From Asticcacaulis currens (GTDB taxonomy: Bacteria > Pseudomonadota > Alphaproteobacteria > Caulobacterales > Caulobacteraceae), in assembly GCF_028550395.1 (NCBI RefSeq), contig NZ_JAQQKW010000005.1, positions 124,001 through 188,000 of the forward strand: a stretch of 64,000 nt of DNA, written 5' to 3'. A program made the position numbers and the translations under genes. Below the pieces are notes generated by a model, which was not told the origin of the DNA, did not search any database, and worked only from the letters and a program-made list of their open reading frames with translations. This document shows positions 1 through 10,807 of the stretch, piece by piece. Position 1 is the stretch's first letter. The number at the start of each line of letters is the position of its first letter.

Positions 1-118
1 TTGCTTTCCCCTTGGTCCGCGACCTGGCCTGATCCGCGTCCCGGCGCGCCACTTCAGGGTGATATTCGGCCCGTCTGAGCGTTTGTGCCTGCGTGCATCC
101 CCCTCCCGAAGGCTTAAC

Positions 119-898
119 ATGTCTGCACCTTCTTACCGCACCTTCAACGACGCGCAGATCACGCAATTCATCCGCCAAGGCTTCCTCTGTCTTGAGGGCG
201 CTTTTCCGTCCTCACTGGCGGAAGAGGCGCGACGCATCCTGTGGGCCGCGACGGGGTGTGACCCGCATCGGCCTGAGCATTGGACGCGCCCCGTCGTCCG
301 GCTGCGGCACTTCACAGATGCGCCCTTTACCGCTGCCGCCAATACGTTGCGCCTGCACACCGCCTTCGATCAACTGATTGGTCCCGGTCGCTGGCATCCT
401 CCGGCGGGACTTGGCACCTTTCCGGTGCGATTCCCTTCGCCGGAGGTGCCGCCGGATGTCGGCTGGCACATAGACGTCAGTTTTGGCACCGAACATCCGG
501 ATTTTCTGCAATGGCGCGCCAATGTTCAGTCCCGTGGCCGGGCCCTGCTGATGCTTTTCCTGTTTTCGGACGTGGATGAGGCCGACGCGCCGACGCGTAT
601 TCGCGCCGGTTCACACCTCGGCATTGCGCGGCGGCTGGCCCCGGCGGGCGAGGCAGGCCTGACCCTGGGTGAACTGGCATCGACGGGCTTTGCAGAGTCC
701 GCCGACTGCGAGGAGGTTCTGGCCACAGGGGCAGCCGGGACGGTCTATCTGTGCCATCCCTTTCTTGTGCATTCCGCGCAACCCCACCGAGGCAGCCAGC
801 CCCGGTTTATGGCCCAGCCTCCGCTGCTGCCCACGGTGCCTCTGAGCCCCGACGGGCCATCGCCGGTTGAACAGGCGATCGCTCTGGCCCTCACGTAA
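119..898 (+). CDS. PhyH-like Fe(II)/2-oxoglutarate dioxygenase
   Basis: A 259-residue protein of the phytanoyl-CoA dioxygenase type. The likely metal triad is visible: WHIDVS gives the H-x-D pair near residue 120, and the distal His lies in CHPFLVHSAQPHRG, followed by an Arg (QPRFM) that could hold 2-oxoglutarate. An upstream reading extends to base 59, but that extension is Arg/Pro-rich and looks like untranslated leader, so I start at MSAPSYRTF. The substrate cannot be told from sequence; these enzymes hydroxylate lipids and many small molecules. It converges with ftsH across a shared terminator. The family call is fairly sure, the role unknown. Confidence 0.75.
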   Translation: MSAPSYRTFNDAQITQFIRQGFLCLEGAFPSSLAEEARRILWAATGCDPHRPEHWTRPVVRLRHFTDAPFTAAANTLRLHTAFDQLIGPGRWHPPAGLGTFPVRFPSPEVPPDVGWHIDVSFGTEHPDFLQWRANVQSRGRALLMLFLFSDVDEADAPTRIRAGSHLGIARRLAPAGEAGLTLGELASTGFAESADCEEVLATGAAGTVYLCHPFLVHSAQPHRGSQPRFMAQPPLLPTVPLSPDGPSPVEQAIALALT

Positions 899-929
899 AA
901 AGGCCCGTGCGGTGTGCACGGGCCTTTTT
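897..929. terminator. Bidirectional terminator between phyH-like gene and ftsH
   Basis: A GC-rich stem (GGCCCGTGC with GCACGGGCC) is flanked by A5 on the left and T5 on the right, so it can stop transcription from both converging genes. Confidence 0.85.
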
Positions 930-947
930 AAGGACGGGCTGATTGGG

Positions 948-2849
<1,902 letters not shown>

Positions 2850-2857
2850 ACGTTTCC

Positions 2858-2970
2858 TCACATGCGGTCTGGGCGACCGCGGGTCCTCACATGCGGTCAG
2901 GACGACCGCGGGTCTCATATGCGGTCAGGACGACCGCGGGTCTCATATGCGACCAGGACGGCCGCAGGTC
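2858..2970 (-). repeat. Four tandem 28-29 bp hairpin repeats in the ftsH leader
   Basis: Four head-to-tail units occupy 2858-2886, 2887-2914, 2915-2942 and 2943-2970. Each holds a dyad of the form GCGGTC-N5-GACCGC (a 6 bp stem with a 5-base loop). The loop differs in unit 1, and unit 4 has changes in both arms. They lie between a possible -10 (TACTAT, 3009-3014 on the minus strand) and the ftsH start, so they would sit in the 5' untranslated RNA. The ftsH ribosome site (TGAGGA) looks like the edge of a further partial unit. Confidence 0.85.
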
Positions 2971-3026
2971 TCAACAGCAGCGCGAAGCCGTCCGTGTCTG
3001 GAACCTATATAGTAGGCTCTTTAACG

Positions 3027-4307
3027 CTACGCTACCGGCTCTCCGCAGGAAAACACGGGATGAACCGCTTCGGATTCGCAGCGGATCAGTCCCAATGCCG
3101 CCCGCAACCGGTTGTAAATCACGTCTTGCAAGTCTCCTGCCCCCAGAAGGCGTACCGTCTGCCCCGTCTTCACCACCGGCATGGCCGCGCGCACGGCGGG
3201 CGGCAGAGCCTTAAGACGCAGGCGATCTTCCGGGGGCAGAGCATTGAGATAGCCTCCCGCCGGCACGATTTCGGCCTCAAGCGCATAAGGGGGCAATCGG
3301 TATCGCCCGTCCCAGATATCGCCGATGCGCTGAGGCTTTGCCCCATTCCGGGTCAGGTCGCCGGGCTCGCGACAGATCAGCCAGCCACCGTCATGGGCGG
3401 CGATGCGCGCCCCGCACAGGGTGAAGCGCTTGCGGCCAGCGGCAGCTCCGGCAAGGATGCGGTCAATTTCGGCCTGACGCGGCAGTTTGTCCCCGCCCCC
3501 GGCGCAGACGATCAGCGCGGAGAGAAGGGCAGCCGACGGCAGGTCGGGCCGTTGAAAATAGGCCCCCGCGGTGCGTCCGGTCACCGCTATTGGCTCCGGC
3601 GCAACGGGGTTGGCGTCGCGCTGATGCTCCGCAAGAACAGGTTTCACCCCCTGTTGGCGGACCCGCGCCCGCAGATAGGCCGGATGGGTATTGGCCGGGT
3701 CATCGACATAGGCCACCCCCAGCGCGCTCAGCCACTCACGCAGCCGCGCCCGACCGATGCCCAGCAGCGGGCGCAGGTAAAACACGCCCTCCCCCTCCGG
3801 CCAGAAGGGGGCAGGAGACCACGGTTTCGGCGAGCCGACCGTCGAGCCTTCGGTACGCATGGCCGCGGCTTCGGCCACGTCATCGGCATTGTGCCCCAGA
3901 CACAGGACGCGGATGTCTTTCGCCCGAGCCGCATCAAGGATCAGATGATGCCGCGCCCGGCGCGCCGCCGCCTGAAGCCCGGTCTGCGGTTTTTCGCCTT
4001 CCCAACGCAGGACGCTAACCGGCACGCCCAGTTCGCGCCCCAGCGCTTCGACGCCCTGCGCCCAGTGGGCACCGAGCGGGTTGATACCATGATCGACCGT
4101 AAAGACCTCCAGCGGTCGTTGCCCCCACAGCCACAGCAACAGGAGCAGGGCCACGGAATCACCGCCCCCGGAAACGGCCACACCGACAGGCCGGTGCGCC
4201 GGACCATCAAGGTAGGTCGCAAAACGCGAAAGGCTTGCGGCAAGGTCCGGAAAAGCCTCCAGACTGACCACAAGCCTCGCTCTTAAATCCGGACTGATTA
4301 GCTGCAC
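3027..4307 (-). CDS. tilS: tRNA(Ile)-lysidine synthase TilS
   Basis: Adds lysine to C34 of the tRNA(Ile) that reads AUA, changing both its identity and its decoding. The 426-residue protein carries the PP-loop ATPase motif SGGGDS (46-51) and further family motifs (TVDHGI, GHNADDVAE). The start is a GTG at 4307, overlapping the last 10 bases of cpoB in another frame, which suggests coupled translation. It is downstream of cpoB and upstream of ftsH, the usual alphaproteobacterial order. The length suits a TilS with a shortened C-terminal part. Confidence 0.93.
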   Translation of the reverse strand: MQLISPDLRARLVVSLEAFPDLAASLSRFATYLDGPAHRPVGVAVSGGGDSVALLLLLWLWGQRPLEVFTVDHGINPLGAHWAQGVEALGRELGVPVSVLRWEGEKPQTGLQAAARRARHHLILDAARAKDIRVLCLGHNADDVAEAAAMRTEGSTVGSPKPWSPAPFWPEGEGVFYLRPLLGIGRARLREWLSALGVAYVDDPANTHPAYLRARVRQQGVKPVLAEHQRDANPVAPEPIAVTGRTAGAYFQRPDLPSAALLSALIVCAGGGDKLPRQAEIDRILAGAAAGRKRFTLCGARIAAHDGGWLICREPGDLTRNGAKPQRIGDIWDGRYRLPPYALEAEIVPAGGYLNALPPEDRLRLKALPPAVRAAMPVVKTGQTVRLLGAGDLQDVIYNRLRAALGLIRCESEAVHPVFSCGEPVA

Positions 4308-5206
4308 TTGCCCTTGGTCGCCAGCGCCTTGGCCTGCGACTTGATGGCCGCCGACGCGCCCGCTGCATAGCGCTTGTTAAACTCGGCCAGCGCGACGCAG
4401 GACTTGGCCGAGTCGGTTTGCGACAGGGCGTTCGCGAGTTTCACCGTGGCTTCGGGGGCCCAGCTCGTCTTGGGCCAGCCCTTGAGCGAGGTGGCATAGG
4501 CGGCGACCGAACCGGACACATCGCCCTTGACCGTGCGGATTTGCCCCAGACGGAACCACGCCTCAGCCGCCTGTGGAGCGCTGGTCCACTTGGTCGTAAA
4601 CTCGGTGAAGGCGCGCTCGGCGTCGTCCATATTCCCGTTGGTCAGCAGGTCATAGGCCTGATTAAAATCGCCTTCGGCCGTGCCCGTGGTGGGCGGGGGC
4701 GGCGGCGGGCCAGCCAGGGCCGCATCGACATCCTTCAGATGCGCTTCGACCAGATCGAGACGTTGCACCAGCGTGCCGATACGCGCCTCAAGGCCGGTGA
4801 TCTTCTCATTGGCCTTGCGCGCCGCGAAACCGGCTTCCTCGATCTGCGACGTCAACTGGGTGATCTGCTGCGCCTGATCATCCACCTTGCGCGACAGGAT
4901 TTCCACCGTCGCCTGAAGCGCCACAACCTCGGGGTCGGGCTCGATCAAAGCGGGCGGTCCGGCATTCTTGCCCGTCTTGCCCTCATAATTGGTGATGGCG
5001 CGTTCCAGCTTGCGGACATTGCGGTCCAGGCGCTCCAGACGCTTCTTGTCCCACTCGACCGGCGGCGACTTGTCGTCCGCTTCGCTCTGGTCGATGGAAA
5101 AAAGCTGGGCATGCGCGGGCGTCGGCGCGGCCACATCGAATGCAGCCGCCGTGGCAAGGGCGATCGTCAGGGCGGAAAGAGTGGCCTTTAAACTCTGGCG
5201 GGTCAT
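4298..5206 (-). CDS. cpoB: Tol-Pal cell-division coordinator CpoB (YbgF)
   Basis: A periplasmic protein of about 302 residues that works with Tol-Pal to couple outer-membrane constriction to wall synthesis. It has a signal peptide ending near PAHAQ, then a coiled-coil segment (heptad-like, roughly residues 45-150), a Pro run (PPPPPP), and C-terminal TPR repeats starting at GDFNQAYDLL. I start at MTRQSLKATL; the longer reading adds 11 Arg-rich residues before the signal peptide. It is separated from pal by an inserted CsgG-like gene. The call rests on architecture plus context. Confidence 0.88.
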   Translation of the reverse strand: MTRQSLKATLSALTIALATAAAFDVAAPTPAHAQLFSIDQSEADDKSPPVEWDKKRLERLDRNVRKLERAITNYEGKTGKNAGPPALIEPDPEVVALQATVEILSRKVDDQAQQITQLTSQIEEAGFAARKANEKITGLEARIGTLVQRLDLVEAHLKDVDAALAGPPPPPPTTGTAEGDFNQAYDLLTNGNMDDAERAFTEFTTKWTSAPQAAEAWFRLGQIRTVKGDVSGSVAAYATSLKGWPKTSWAPEATVKLANALSQTDSAKSCVALAEFNKRYAAGASAAIKSQAKALATKGKCS

Positions 5207-5386
5207 GCGTGTCCTGAAACCTGTGGGGCGCGTCCTCAAATACCTGACGAGCGCGCCTCAGATGTCAACCATTTTTGTGACGGTTTCCATCGTGACGGCG
5301 CAGTCCGGCAAAATTAAGACGCCGGATGTGACCAGAGAGCGGCATCTCATGACACCCCCTACATAGACGCAAGCGGAAAAGGCCAT

Positions 5387-5416
5387 AAAAAAACCCCGTC
5401 AAAGTGACAGGGTTTT
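5387..5416 (-). terminator. Terminator after the CsgG-like gene
   Basis: On the minus strand a stem AACCCTGTC / GACGGGGTT with a short loop is followed by a T-run; A and T runs on both sides could make it bidirectional. It separates the CsgG-like gene from cpoB. Confidence 0.75.
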
Positions 5417-5421
5417 TCGCC

Positions 5422-6357
5422 TTATTTCGCAGCGGTCAGCTTGTCATTCTGAACCCAGCCGACATTGTCGTTGTCGTCCATGACTTCCCACCACATGCCG
5501 TCCTTGTTCCCGGTCGGATAAAGGAGCAGATCCTTCGGCAAGGCGCGGATCATCTTGCCAGTCGTCGCCGGCGTAGCGCGCAGGCTGGTCGGCGTCATCA
5601 CGACAAACGAGCGCTGCGGTGCGGCCGCCTTCCCCCCAATGTCGAGTCCACCCATCTCCTTGACCATGTTGGTGTAGGTGACGATGAAGGCCTGGGTGAC
5701 AATGCGACCTATTTCGGTGTCTTCGTAGCCGCCGCCGACCGCACCGGCAAAACCGACGCCCCCGCCCACGCCCCAGGTCAGGTCATTCTTGGCAGCGCTG
5801 CCTTCGAACGAGTTGGATTCCGAGGTGCGGACATCCGTCAGGGACAAAACCGTATTGGCCTCAAGCTTTTTGGTACGGAAACCGCCGATGACGGCTCCAG
5901 CCCGACCACCGACCATGCCGCCGATAATACCGGCCGCCCCACCGCCACCGGTGTTGGAGTCCGCCGCCGCAACCTCTGCCACCAGCACGAAATCGGCGGC
6001 CTTGATCTGGTTTTGGCCGACATTGGAGCCGGCCTGAAGCCCGATCCCGGCGGCCAGATCACGCTCGCGCTGAGCAGCGTTCATACCGGCCCCGCGATCA
6101 ACCAGCGAGAAACAACCCGACTTCTGCACGATCACCCGCAATAACTTTTGCGGCGGCGCCAGATTGTTTTGCGCCCAACCGCGCTCATCGTCACCGTTGA
6201 CGATGGAGATTGTGCCCAGTTTCTTGGTGCATTTCGGGATTGAGTCCATCATGCTGTTCTGGGTTTGCTGGACCTTGGATGGCTTGGCCGTCTGAGCCAT
6301 GCCTGCAACCGGCACGACCAGAGCCGCCAGCGCGACGGCGCTTAAACATCTGTGCAT
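5422..6357 (-). CDS. CsgG-family secreted protein with C-terminal SH3-like domain
   Basis: A 311-residue exported protein. The signal peptide ends near AGMAQ. Residues of about 40-220 resemble the CsgG / curli-assembly family: a Cys-containing start after IPKC, QKSGCFSLVDR, the ADFVLVAEV strand, and a Gly-rich stretch (GGGGAAGIIGGMVGGRAGAV) as seen in CsgG/HfaB homologs. Residues of about 225-311 look like a bacterial SH3 fold (SLRATPATTGKMI, WWEVMDDNDNVGWV). CsgG proteins form outer-membrane secretion pores or lipoprotein scaffolds, but there is no lipobox here, so a pore is not assured. It sits between pal and cpoB, where most relatives have nothing. A wall-binding envelope factor is an inference. 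Confidence 0.7.
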   Translation of the reverse strand: MHRCLSAVALAALVVPVAGMAQTAKPSKVQQTQNSMMDSIPKCTKKLGTISIVNGDDERGWAQNNLAPPQKLLRVIVQKSGCFSLVDRGAGMNAAQRERDLAAGIGLQAGSNVGQNQIKAADFVLVAEVAAADSNTGGGGAAGIIGGMVGGRAGAVIGGFRTKKLEANTVLSLTDVRTSESNSFEGSAAKNDLTWGVGGGVGFAGAVGGGYEDTEIGRIVTQAFIVTYTNMVKEMGGLDIGGKAAAPQRSFVVMTPTSLRATPATTGKMIRALPKDLLLYPTGNKDGMWWEVMDDNDNVGWVQNDKLTAAK

Positions 6358-6524
6358 ATCTTACCCCCTGGAATGAATTGTCGGGATGGTGTTCTGATGA
6401 CGGTCATCTGCCCCAAGCGAATACGCGACTCTGGGCGAGGCGACACGAACTCTACGCCCTTGCGATAGCAGGCGACACGGATCGCGGCAAGCCTGAGAGC
6501 GGCCCCTCCCCTGTTCGGGGTATG

Positions 6525-6553
6525 AAAAAGGGCCCGGCGAACCGGACCCTTTT
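6525..6553 (-). terminator. Terminator after pal
   Basis: On the minus strand AAAAGGGTCCGG pairs with CCGGGCCCTTTTT around a short loop, just past the pal stop. Confidence 0.85.
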
Positions 6554-6582
6554 CTGTCATTCGGCGCTTGCCGTCGGAACGC

Positions 6583-7137
6583 TTATTGCGCGCCCTCGGT
6601 GATAGCCGTGTGGGCGTTACGGTTTTGCGACCAGGCTTGTTCGTCGTCACCAGTCGCAATCGGGTTTTCCTTACCGTAGGAGATGGTCGAGATGCGCGCC
6701 GGTACCACACCCTTTGCGGTCAGGTACTGCGACACGGTCTCGGCGCGACGCGCCCCAAGAGCGAAGTTGTATTCACGGGTGCCGCGCTCGTCGGCATTGC
6801 CTTCGATGCGGATCTTCACGGCCGGATAGCGAACCAGCCAGGCCGCTTGCTTGTCCAGCAGGGCCTTGGCGTCTTCGCGCAGCGACGACTGGTCGAGATC
6901 GAAGAAGACGCGGTCGCCGACATTGACGACGAAGTCCTGCTGCGAACCCGGAACCGGGCCGGTCGGCGGCAGCGGAGTGGTGTCAGCGGCGGGCGGCGGC
7001 GTATAGGCCGGGGCCGGGGTCGGCTGTTCGGCGACGGCCGGCGGGGGCGTCACGACTTCTGGCTTCTTACCGGCGCAGGCCGCCACCGAAAGCGTGGCAC
7101 AGGCCAGCAGAGCGAGTTTGAATACAGACTTGGTCAT
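6583..7137 (-). CDS. pal: Peptidoglycan-associated lipoprotein Pal
   Basis: Outer-membrane lipoprotein that grips peptidoglycan and is positioned by TolA/TolB during constriction. 184 residues: lipobox SVAAC with Cys21, a Pro-rich linker (about 28-70), then an OmpA-C domain with FFDLDQSSLRED and the binding signature NADERGTREYNFALGARRA. The start MTKSVFKLAL gives a proper signal peptide; the longer reading adds 30 residues before it and is unlikely. It has its own 294-base upstream gap after tolB, so it may have its own promoter (see the CtrA-like site). Confidence 0.96.
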   Translation of the reverse strand: MTKSVFKLALLACATLSVAACAGKKPEVVTPPPAVAEQPTPAPAYTPPPAADTTPLPPTGPVPGSQQDFVVNVGDRVFFDLDQSSLREDAKALLDKQAAWLVRYPAVKIRIEGNADERGTREYNFALGARRAETVSQYLTAKGVVPARISTISYGKENPIATGDDEQAWSQNRNAHTAITEGAQ

Positions 7138-7245
7138 CGAAAAACCCCTTGTTGGAACAATTGTAAAGTTGACGGAAACAGCAAGCCATTTCCTGAGAAA
7201 ATGAATGGTCCTACTTTTCCGCCTCAAAACGGATTTGTCAAACCC

Positions 7246-7260
7246 TTAACCCACATTTAG
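7246..7260. promoter_or_regulatory. CtrA-like half-site pair upstream of pal
   Basis: TTAA-N7-TTAG, one base from the CtrA consensus TTAA-N7-TTAA, about 110 bases upstream of the pal start. The motif is short and AT-only in a GC-rich genome. Binding is an inference. Confidence 0.35.
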
Positions 7261-7396
7261 TTACGCTGTGTAACAGTCTTGTGGCAGAGATGTTGCGACG
7301 GCGCGATCACAGTCTTCAAAAAGCAGTGTTGTGGCAAAAATTACGCGCGCAAAATGGGAATATAGGCGGGCAAAAATCAGTTTTCGGTAGGTAAAG

Positions 7397-7423
7397 GGCC
7401 TACCGATGCGGCAGGCCCTGCGG
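7397..7423 (-). terminator. Possible terminator after tolB
   Basis: On the minus strand AGGGCCT pairs with AGGCCCT around an 11-base interval, followed by only a short T-rich stretch. The rest of the 294-base gap to pal holds no gene that I can see. Confidence 0.45.
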
Positions 7424-7431
7424 TTTCCCGT

Positions 7432-8742
7432 CTATTTCAGTCGCGGTGACCAGGCCGGGTCGGACGCGCCGCCCGCATAGGGTACCGGACGCTCGATACG
7501 CCCCGAAGCCTCAACCATCCACAGCGATGGCAGCGATCCCGGCGGCTCACGGAAGAACATGATGTAGCGACCATTGGGGGCCCAGGTCGGCCCTTCTTCG
7601 AGGAAGGAGGAGGTCAGCAGCTTCTCATTGCCGCCACCGGCATCCATCACGCCGATCGAGAAGCGGCCCCCGGACTGCTTGGTAAAGGCGATCTTGTCGC
7701 CCTTTGGGCTGAATACCGGCGTCGAATAAACACCGCCGCCAAACGAGATACGGCGCACGCCCGTACCGTCGGCATTCATGGCGTAGATTTGCGGCGAACC
7801 GCCCCGGTCAGAGTTAAACACAATGGTCGATCCATCCGGTGAGAAGGACGGCGAGGTGTCGATACCCGGATCGGTGGTGACACGGCGCGTGGCCCGCGTG
7901 CGCAGGTCCATTACATAGATGTCGGTATTGCCGCCCTGCGCCACCGAATAGGCCAGCTTGGTCCCATCGGGCGAGAAGCGCGGCGCGAAGACCATGCCCT
8001 TGATCTGTCCGACGGCCTCCTGACGGCCCGTTTCGATGTTGAAGACATAGATGCGCGCGGAATCCTCGCGCAGCACCATATAGGCCACTTCCTGCGAGTC
8101 AGCGGAAAAACGCGGTGTCATTACCTTATAGGAGCCATCCGTCAAATAGGAGGGATTGGCCCCGTCCTGATCCATGATGGCCAGACGCTTGACGCGCTTA
8201 CCCTTGCCACCGCTTTCCGCGACAAAGACGATGCGGGTGTCGAAATAGCCCTCTTCGCCGGTCAGCTTTTCATAGATGGCGTCGGCGATCTTGTGCGCGA
8301 TGCGGCGCCAGTTTTCCGGCGTTGCCGTGACCGACTGCCCCAGAAGCTGCTTCTCCGAAAAAATATCCCACAGGCGGAAATCGACCTGAAGACGCCCCTC
8401 GGCATCGACGCGCGCGACACCATTGGCCAGCGCCTGCGCATTGATGGTCTTCCAACTGGCAAAGGTCGGCGTGGCGTCGATGCCGACGCTCTGCTCGATG
8501 AAGGCGTTGGGGTCGATCGGCTTGAAGAAGCCCGACCGTTCCAGGTCCGACATGACCACCTTGGTGATCTTGTCCCCAAGATCGGAGCCGCTCGACTCGA
8601 TGTCGATGCCGATAGGCAGGGGGGCGATCACGCCCTCATTGACCTCAGCACGGATCGGCGCCTGCGCGAAAGCGGCCAGAGGGGCCGCCGCTATGGCAAG
8701 CCACGTCCCCAAGGCGACGGCGGCGATTTTTAAGGGTTTCAT
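7432..8742 (-). CDS. tolB: Tol-Pal system beta-propeller protein TolB
   Basis: Periplasmic protein of 436 residues that binds Pal and is released by TolA. The signal peptide ends at AAFAQA. The N-terminal domain (to about 160) precedes a six-bladed propeller seen as repeated [27 protein letters not shown] and [11 protein letters not shown] blades. The start [10 protein letters not shown] was chosen for its signal peptide; an upstream extension of 42 residues is basic and not exported-like. It lies 13 bases after tolA, in the tolQRAB operon. Confidence 0.97.
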   Translation of the reverse strand: MKPLKIAAVALGTWLAIAAAPLAAFAQAPIRAEVNEGVIAPLPIGIDIESSGSDLGDKITKVVMSDLERSGFFKPIDPNAFIEQSVGIDATPTFASWKTINAQALANGVARVDAEGRLQVDFRLWDIFSEKQLLGQSVTATPENWRRIAHKIADAIYEKLTGEEGYFDTRIVFVAESGGKGKRVKRLAIMDQDGANPSYLTDGSYKVMTPRFSADSQEVAYMVLREDSARIYVFNIETGRQEAVGQIKGMVFAPRFSPDGTKLAYSVAQGGNTDIYVMDLRTRATRRVTTDPGIDTSPSFSPDGSTIVFNSDRGGSPQIYAMNADGTGVRRISFGGGVYSTPVFSPKGDKIAFTKQSGGRFSIGVMDAGGGNEKLLTSSFLEEGPTWAPNGRYIMFFREPPGSLPSLWMVEASGRIERPVPYAGGASDPAWSPRLK

Positions 8743-8755
8743 ATGGGGCCTCCCG

Positions 8756-9562
8756 TTATGCGCCTGCGCAGGCCTTCTGCGCGTTGAAGGTGATTTCCAG
8801 AGGTTGATTGTAAAGTCCGTCGGGCAGATTGTCGTACAACTCACCCTTTTTGACCGCGGCCTGTGCACGACCGGCGGCCGCTTGCCACACCGGATCGTTG
8901 CGGGGATTTTCCCACTCCGGCCCCTTGATCACACGGCCATTCGGCGAAATGGTGAAGGCAATGACGGCGCGCACCTGATTACCGCCCGGCACATCGCAGT
9001 TGGGCGACCACAGACGTTGCAGCTTCGCCGTCAGCGCGTTCAAGGCCGGCCCTGTATCCGCCGCAGCGCTCCCCCGCGCCGAAGACCCGTCGGTGGGTGT
9101 GCGCGTCGGCCGCGCGGGGGTGCGCGTGTTCGACTTGGGCGGCGACGACTTCATCTGCGACAGAGAATCGAGGTCAAGCGTCTGAGGCTTCGGCTTCTGC
9201 ATCCCCTTGGGGTCCGGTTTGGCCGGGGCCGGTTTCACCGGTTCCAGCTTCTTCGGCTCAGGCTTTTTGGTGTCCTTCTTCACCTCAGGCACCGGCTGTT
9301 TCGGCGCCGGAGGTGTCGGGACCGGTTCTGGCTCAGGCGTCGGCACGGGCTCAGACGGTGCGGGCTCCGGTACCGGCTCCAGCACGGCCTGCTCATCCTT
9401 GGGCGCGGCAGCCATCGAGCGTTCAGGCAGTTCGGCCACGACCTGCACCGGCACCGACACCACCGGCTTGGCCTCCGGCAGGGTGTTCCAGTTGAGGAAG
9501 GCAAGCGCCAGCACACCCGCGTGCAGGAGAAGCGAACCGATAAGGGCGCGACCCATCTTCAT
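8756..9562 (-). CDS. tolA: Tol-Pal membrane-spanning protein TolA
   Basis: Couples the TolQR motor to TolB/Pal. 268 residues: one N-terminal membrane helix (about 8-24, [17 protein letters not shown]), a long Pro/Glu/Lys/Val-rich periplasmic rod (about 40-150), and a C-terminal TolA/TonB-like domain ([19 protein letters not shown]). The rod is Pro-rich, unlike the helical Ala/Lys rod of E. coli TolA, and the total is shorter. It starts two bases after the tolR stop. Confidence 0.88.
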   Translation of the reverse strand: MKMGRALIGSLLLHAGVLALAFLNWNTLPEAKPVVSVPVQVVAELPERSMAAAPKDEQAVLEPVPEPAPSEPVPTPEPEPVPTPPAPKQPVPEVKKDTKKPEPKKLEPVKPAPAKPDPKGMQKPKPQTLDLDSLSQMKSSPPKSNTRTPARPTRTPTDGSSARGSAAADTGPALNALTAKLQRLWSPNCDVPGGNQVRAVIAFTISPNGRVIKGPEWENPRNDPVWQAAAGRAQAAVKKGELYDNLPDGLYNQPLEITFNAQKACAGA

Positions 9563-9564
9563 GG

Positions 9565-10047
9565 TTACGGTGCCGCCTCCCCGGCCGGGGCCGGTTTCTG
9601 CGTCTTGCCGAGGTTTTCGGTGAGGAGATTGATCTTGGTAAAGCCCGACGTGGACAGACGCGCCATTACCTTGGCCACCGTCTCATAGGGCGCGGTCCCT
9701 TCGGCACGCACATAGATCGGCTTTGAGGTGTCGTTGTCGGTCATAGCCATCAGGCGCGGCGTCAACTGATCGAAGGTGGCCGCATCGTCCATGACAAAGA
9801 GCGCACCGTCACGCTGGATCGACACCGTGATAGGATCGCCCTCATCCTTCAACGCCGCTGCCTCGGTCTTGGGCAGTTCGATCTTGATGCCGGAGGTCAG
9901 AAGCGGCGCCGAGATCATGAAGATGATCAGCAGCACCAGCATGACATCGACCATCGGCGTGACGTTGATTTCCGCCAGCGCGCCACGACGCGCCCGCCGC
10001 CTGCCGCGCCGGCGTCCACCGCCTGTGCCTGCATTACCCATTGCCAT
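9565..10047 (-). CDS. tolR: Proton-driven motor subunit TolR (ExbD/TolR family)
   Basis: 160 residues with a basic cytoplasmic N-terminus (GGGRRRGRRRARRG), one membrane helix and a periplasmic domain. The proton-path aspartate is Asp34 in NVTPMVDVMLVLLIIFM. It forms the stator-like complex with TolQ. It sits 13 bases after tolQ and just before tolA. Confidence 0.95.
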   Translation of the reverse strand: MAMGNAGTGGGRRRGRRRARRGALAEINVTPMVDVMLVLLIIFMISAPLLTSGIKIELPKTEAAALKDEGDPITVSIQRDGALFVMDDAATFDQLTPRLMAMTDNDTSKPIYVRAEGTAPYETVAKVMARLSTSGFTKINLLTENLGKTQKPAPAGEAAP

Positions 10048-10060
10048 GTGCGTGCCCCTC

Positions 10061-10765
10061 TCAGCGACCGGCCAGCTTGCCGCCGAGGCGACCGGTGACG
10101 GACACCATCAGTTCATCGGCAAAGCCTTCGAGGCGGCCCACAAAACGCGCCACCTTGGCATTGTAGAGGTTGAAGAAGATATAGGCGGGAATGGCCGCGC
10201 CCAGACCGATGGCCGTGGCGAACAGGGCTTCGGAAATAGCCGGGGCGACCGTGGCCAGATTGGTGTCGCCCTGAGAGGCAATGGCCGAAAAGGCGTTCAT
10301 AATGCCCCAGACCGTGCCGAACAGGCCGATAAAGGGGGCCGCGGTAGCGACCACGGCCAGGAGGCTGAGGCCATCTTCCATGGCGTCGGCCTCGGTCGAA
10401 ATGACATGGTTCAGTTCGCGATCGACGCGCGACAGAAGCAGTTCGCCTTCGGGAGCGGAAATGCTCTTGCCCTTATATTCGCTCCACGCTGCCGTCACCG
10501 TCACCAGCAGCTTTGGAAAGGGCGCGGTCGGCTGGGTACCGTGCTTGGCGGCGATGTCCTCAAGCGCGCGTCCGGAGGCCAGCTCTGCTTCAAAGCCCGC
10601 CGCCTCCTTGTTCAGCTTGGCCAGTTTGAAGCCCTTTTCGATGATAATCGCCCATGACCACAGCGACCCGAGCGCCAGAAGAAGCATGACGCCCTTCACA
10701 ACCCAGTCGGCCCGCAGGAACAGGTCGATAAAGCTGAGGGACTCGGCGGCGTGGGCGGCTTCCAT
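10061..10765 (-). CDS. tolQ: Motor channel subunit TolQ (MotA/TolQ/ExbB family)
   Basis: 234 residues with three membrane helices (about 17-37, 130-152 and 165-190) and a cytoplasmic loop between the first two. The motifs LLAVVATAAPFIGLFGTVWGIMNAF and SEALFATAIGLGAAIPAYIFFN are typical. I start at MEAAHAAESL because CAGGAG lies 7 bases before it; the alternative six codons upstream lacks that. It is the first tol gene after a 185-base gap carrying a CtrA-like site, with ruvB upstream. Confidence 0.96.
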   Translation of the reverse strand: MEAAHAAESLSFIDLFLRADWVVKGVMLLLALGSLWSWAIIIEKGFKLAKLNKEAAGFEAELASGRALEDIAAKHGTQPTAPFPKLLVTVTAAWSEYKGKSISAPEGELLLSRVDRELNHVISTEADAMEDGLSLLAVVATAAPFIGLFGTVWGIMNAFSAIASQGDTNLATVAPAISEALFATAIGLGAAIPAYIFFNLYNAKVARFVGRLEGFADELMVSVTGRLGGKLAGR

Positions 10766-10792
10766 GAACAACTCCTGAGGCAATAGGCGCGA

Positions 10793-10807
10793 TTGACCCT
10801 AGCTTAA
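10793..10807. promoter_or_regulatory. CtrA-like half-site pair upstream of tolQ
   Basis: TTGA-N7-TTAA, one base from TTAA-N7-TTAA, beginning 28 bases upstream of the tolQ start. Functional binding is an inference. Confidence 0.35.

Noticed and set aside
2858-2970. CRISPR-like array
   Set aside because: Units are directly adjacent with no unique spacers, so this is a tandem repeat, not an array.
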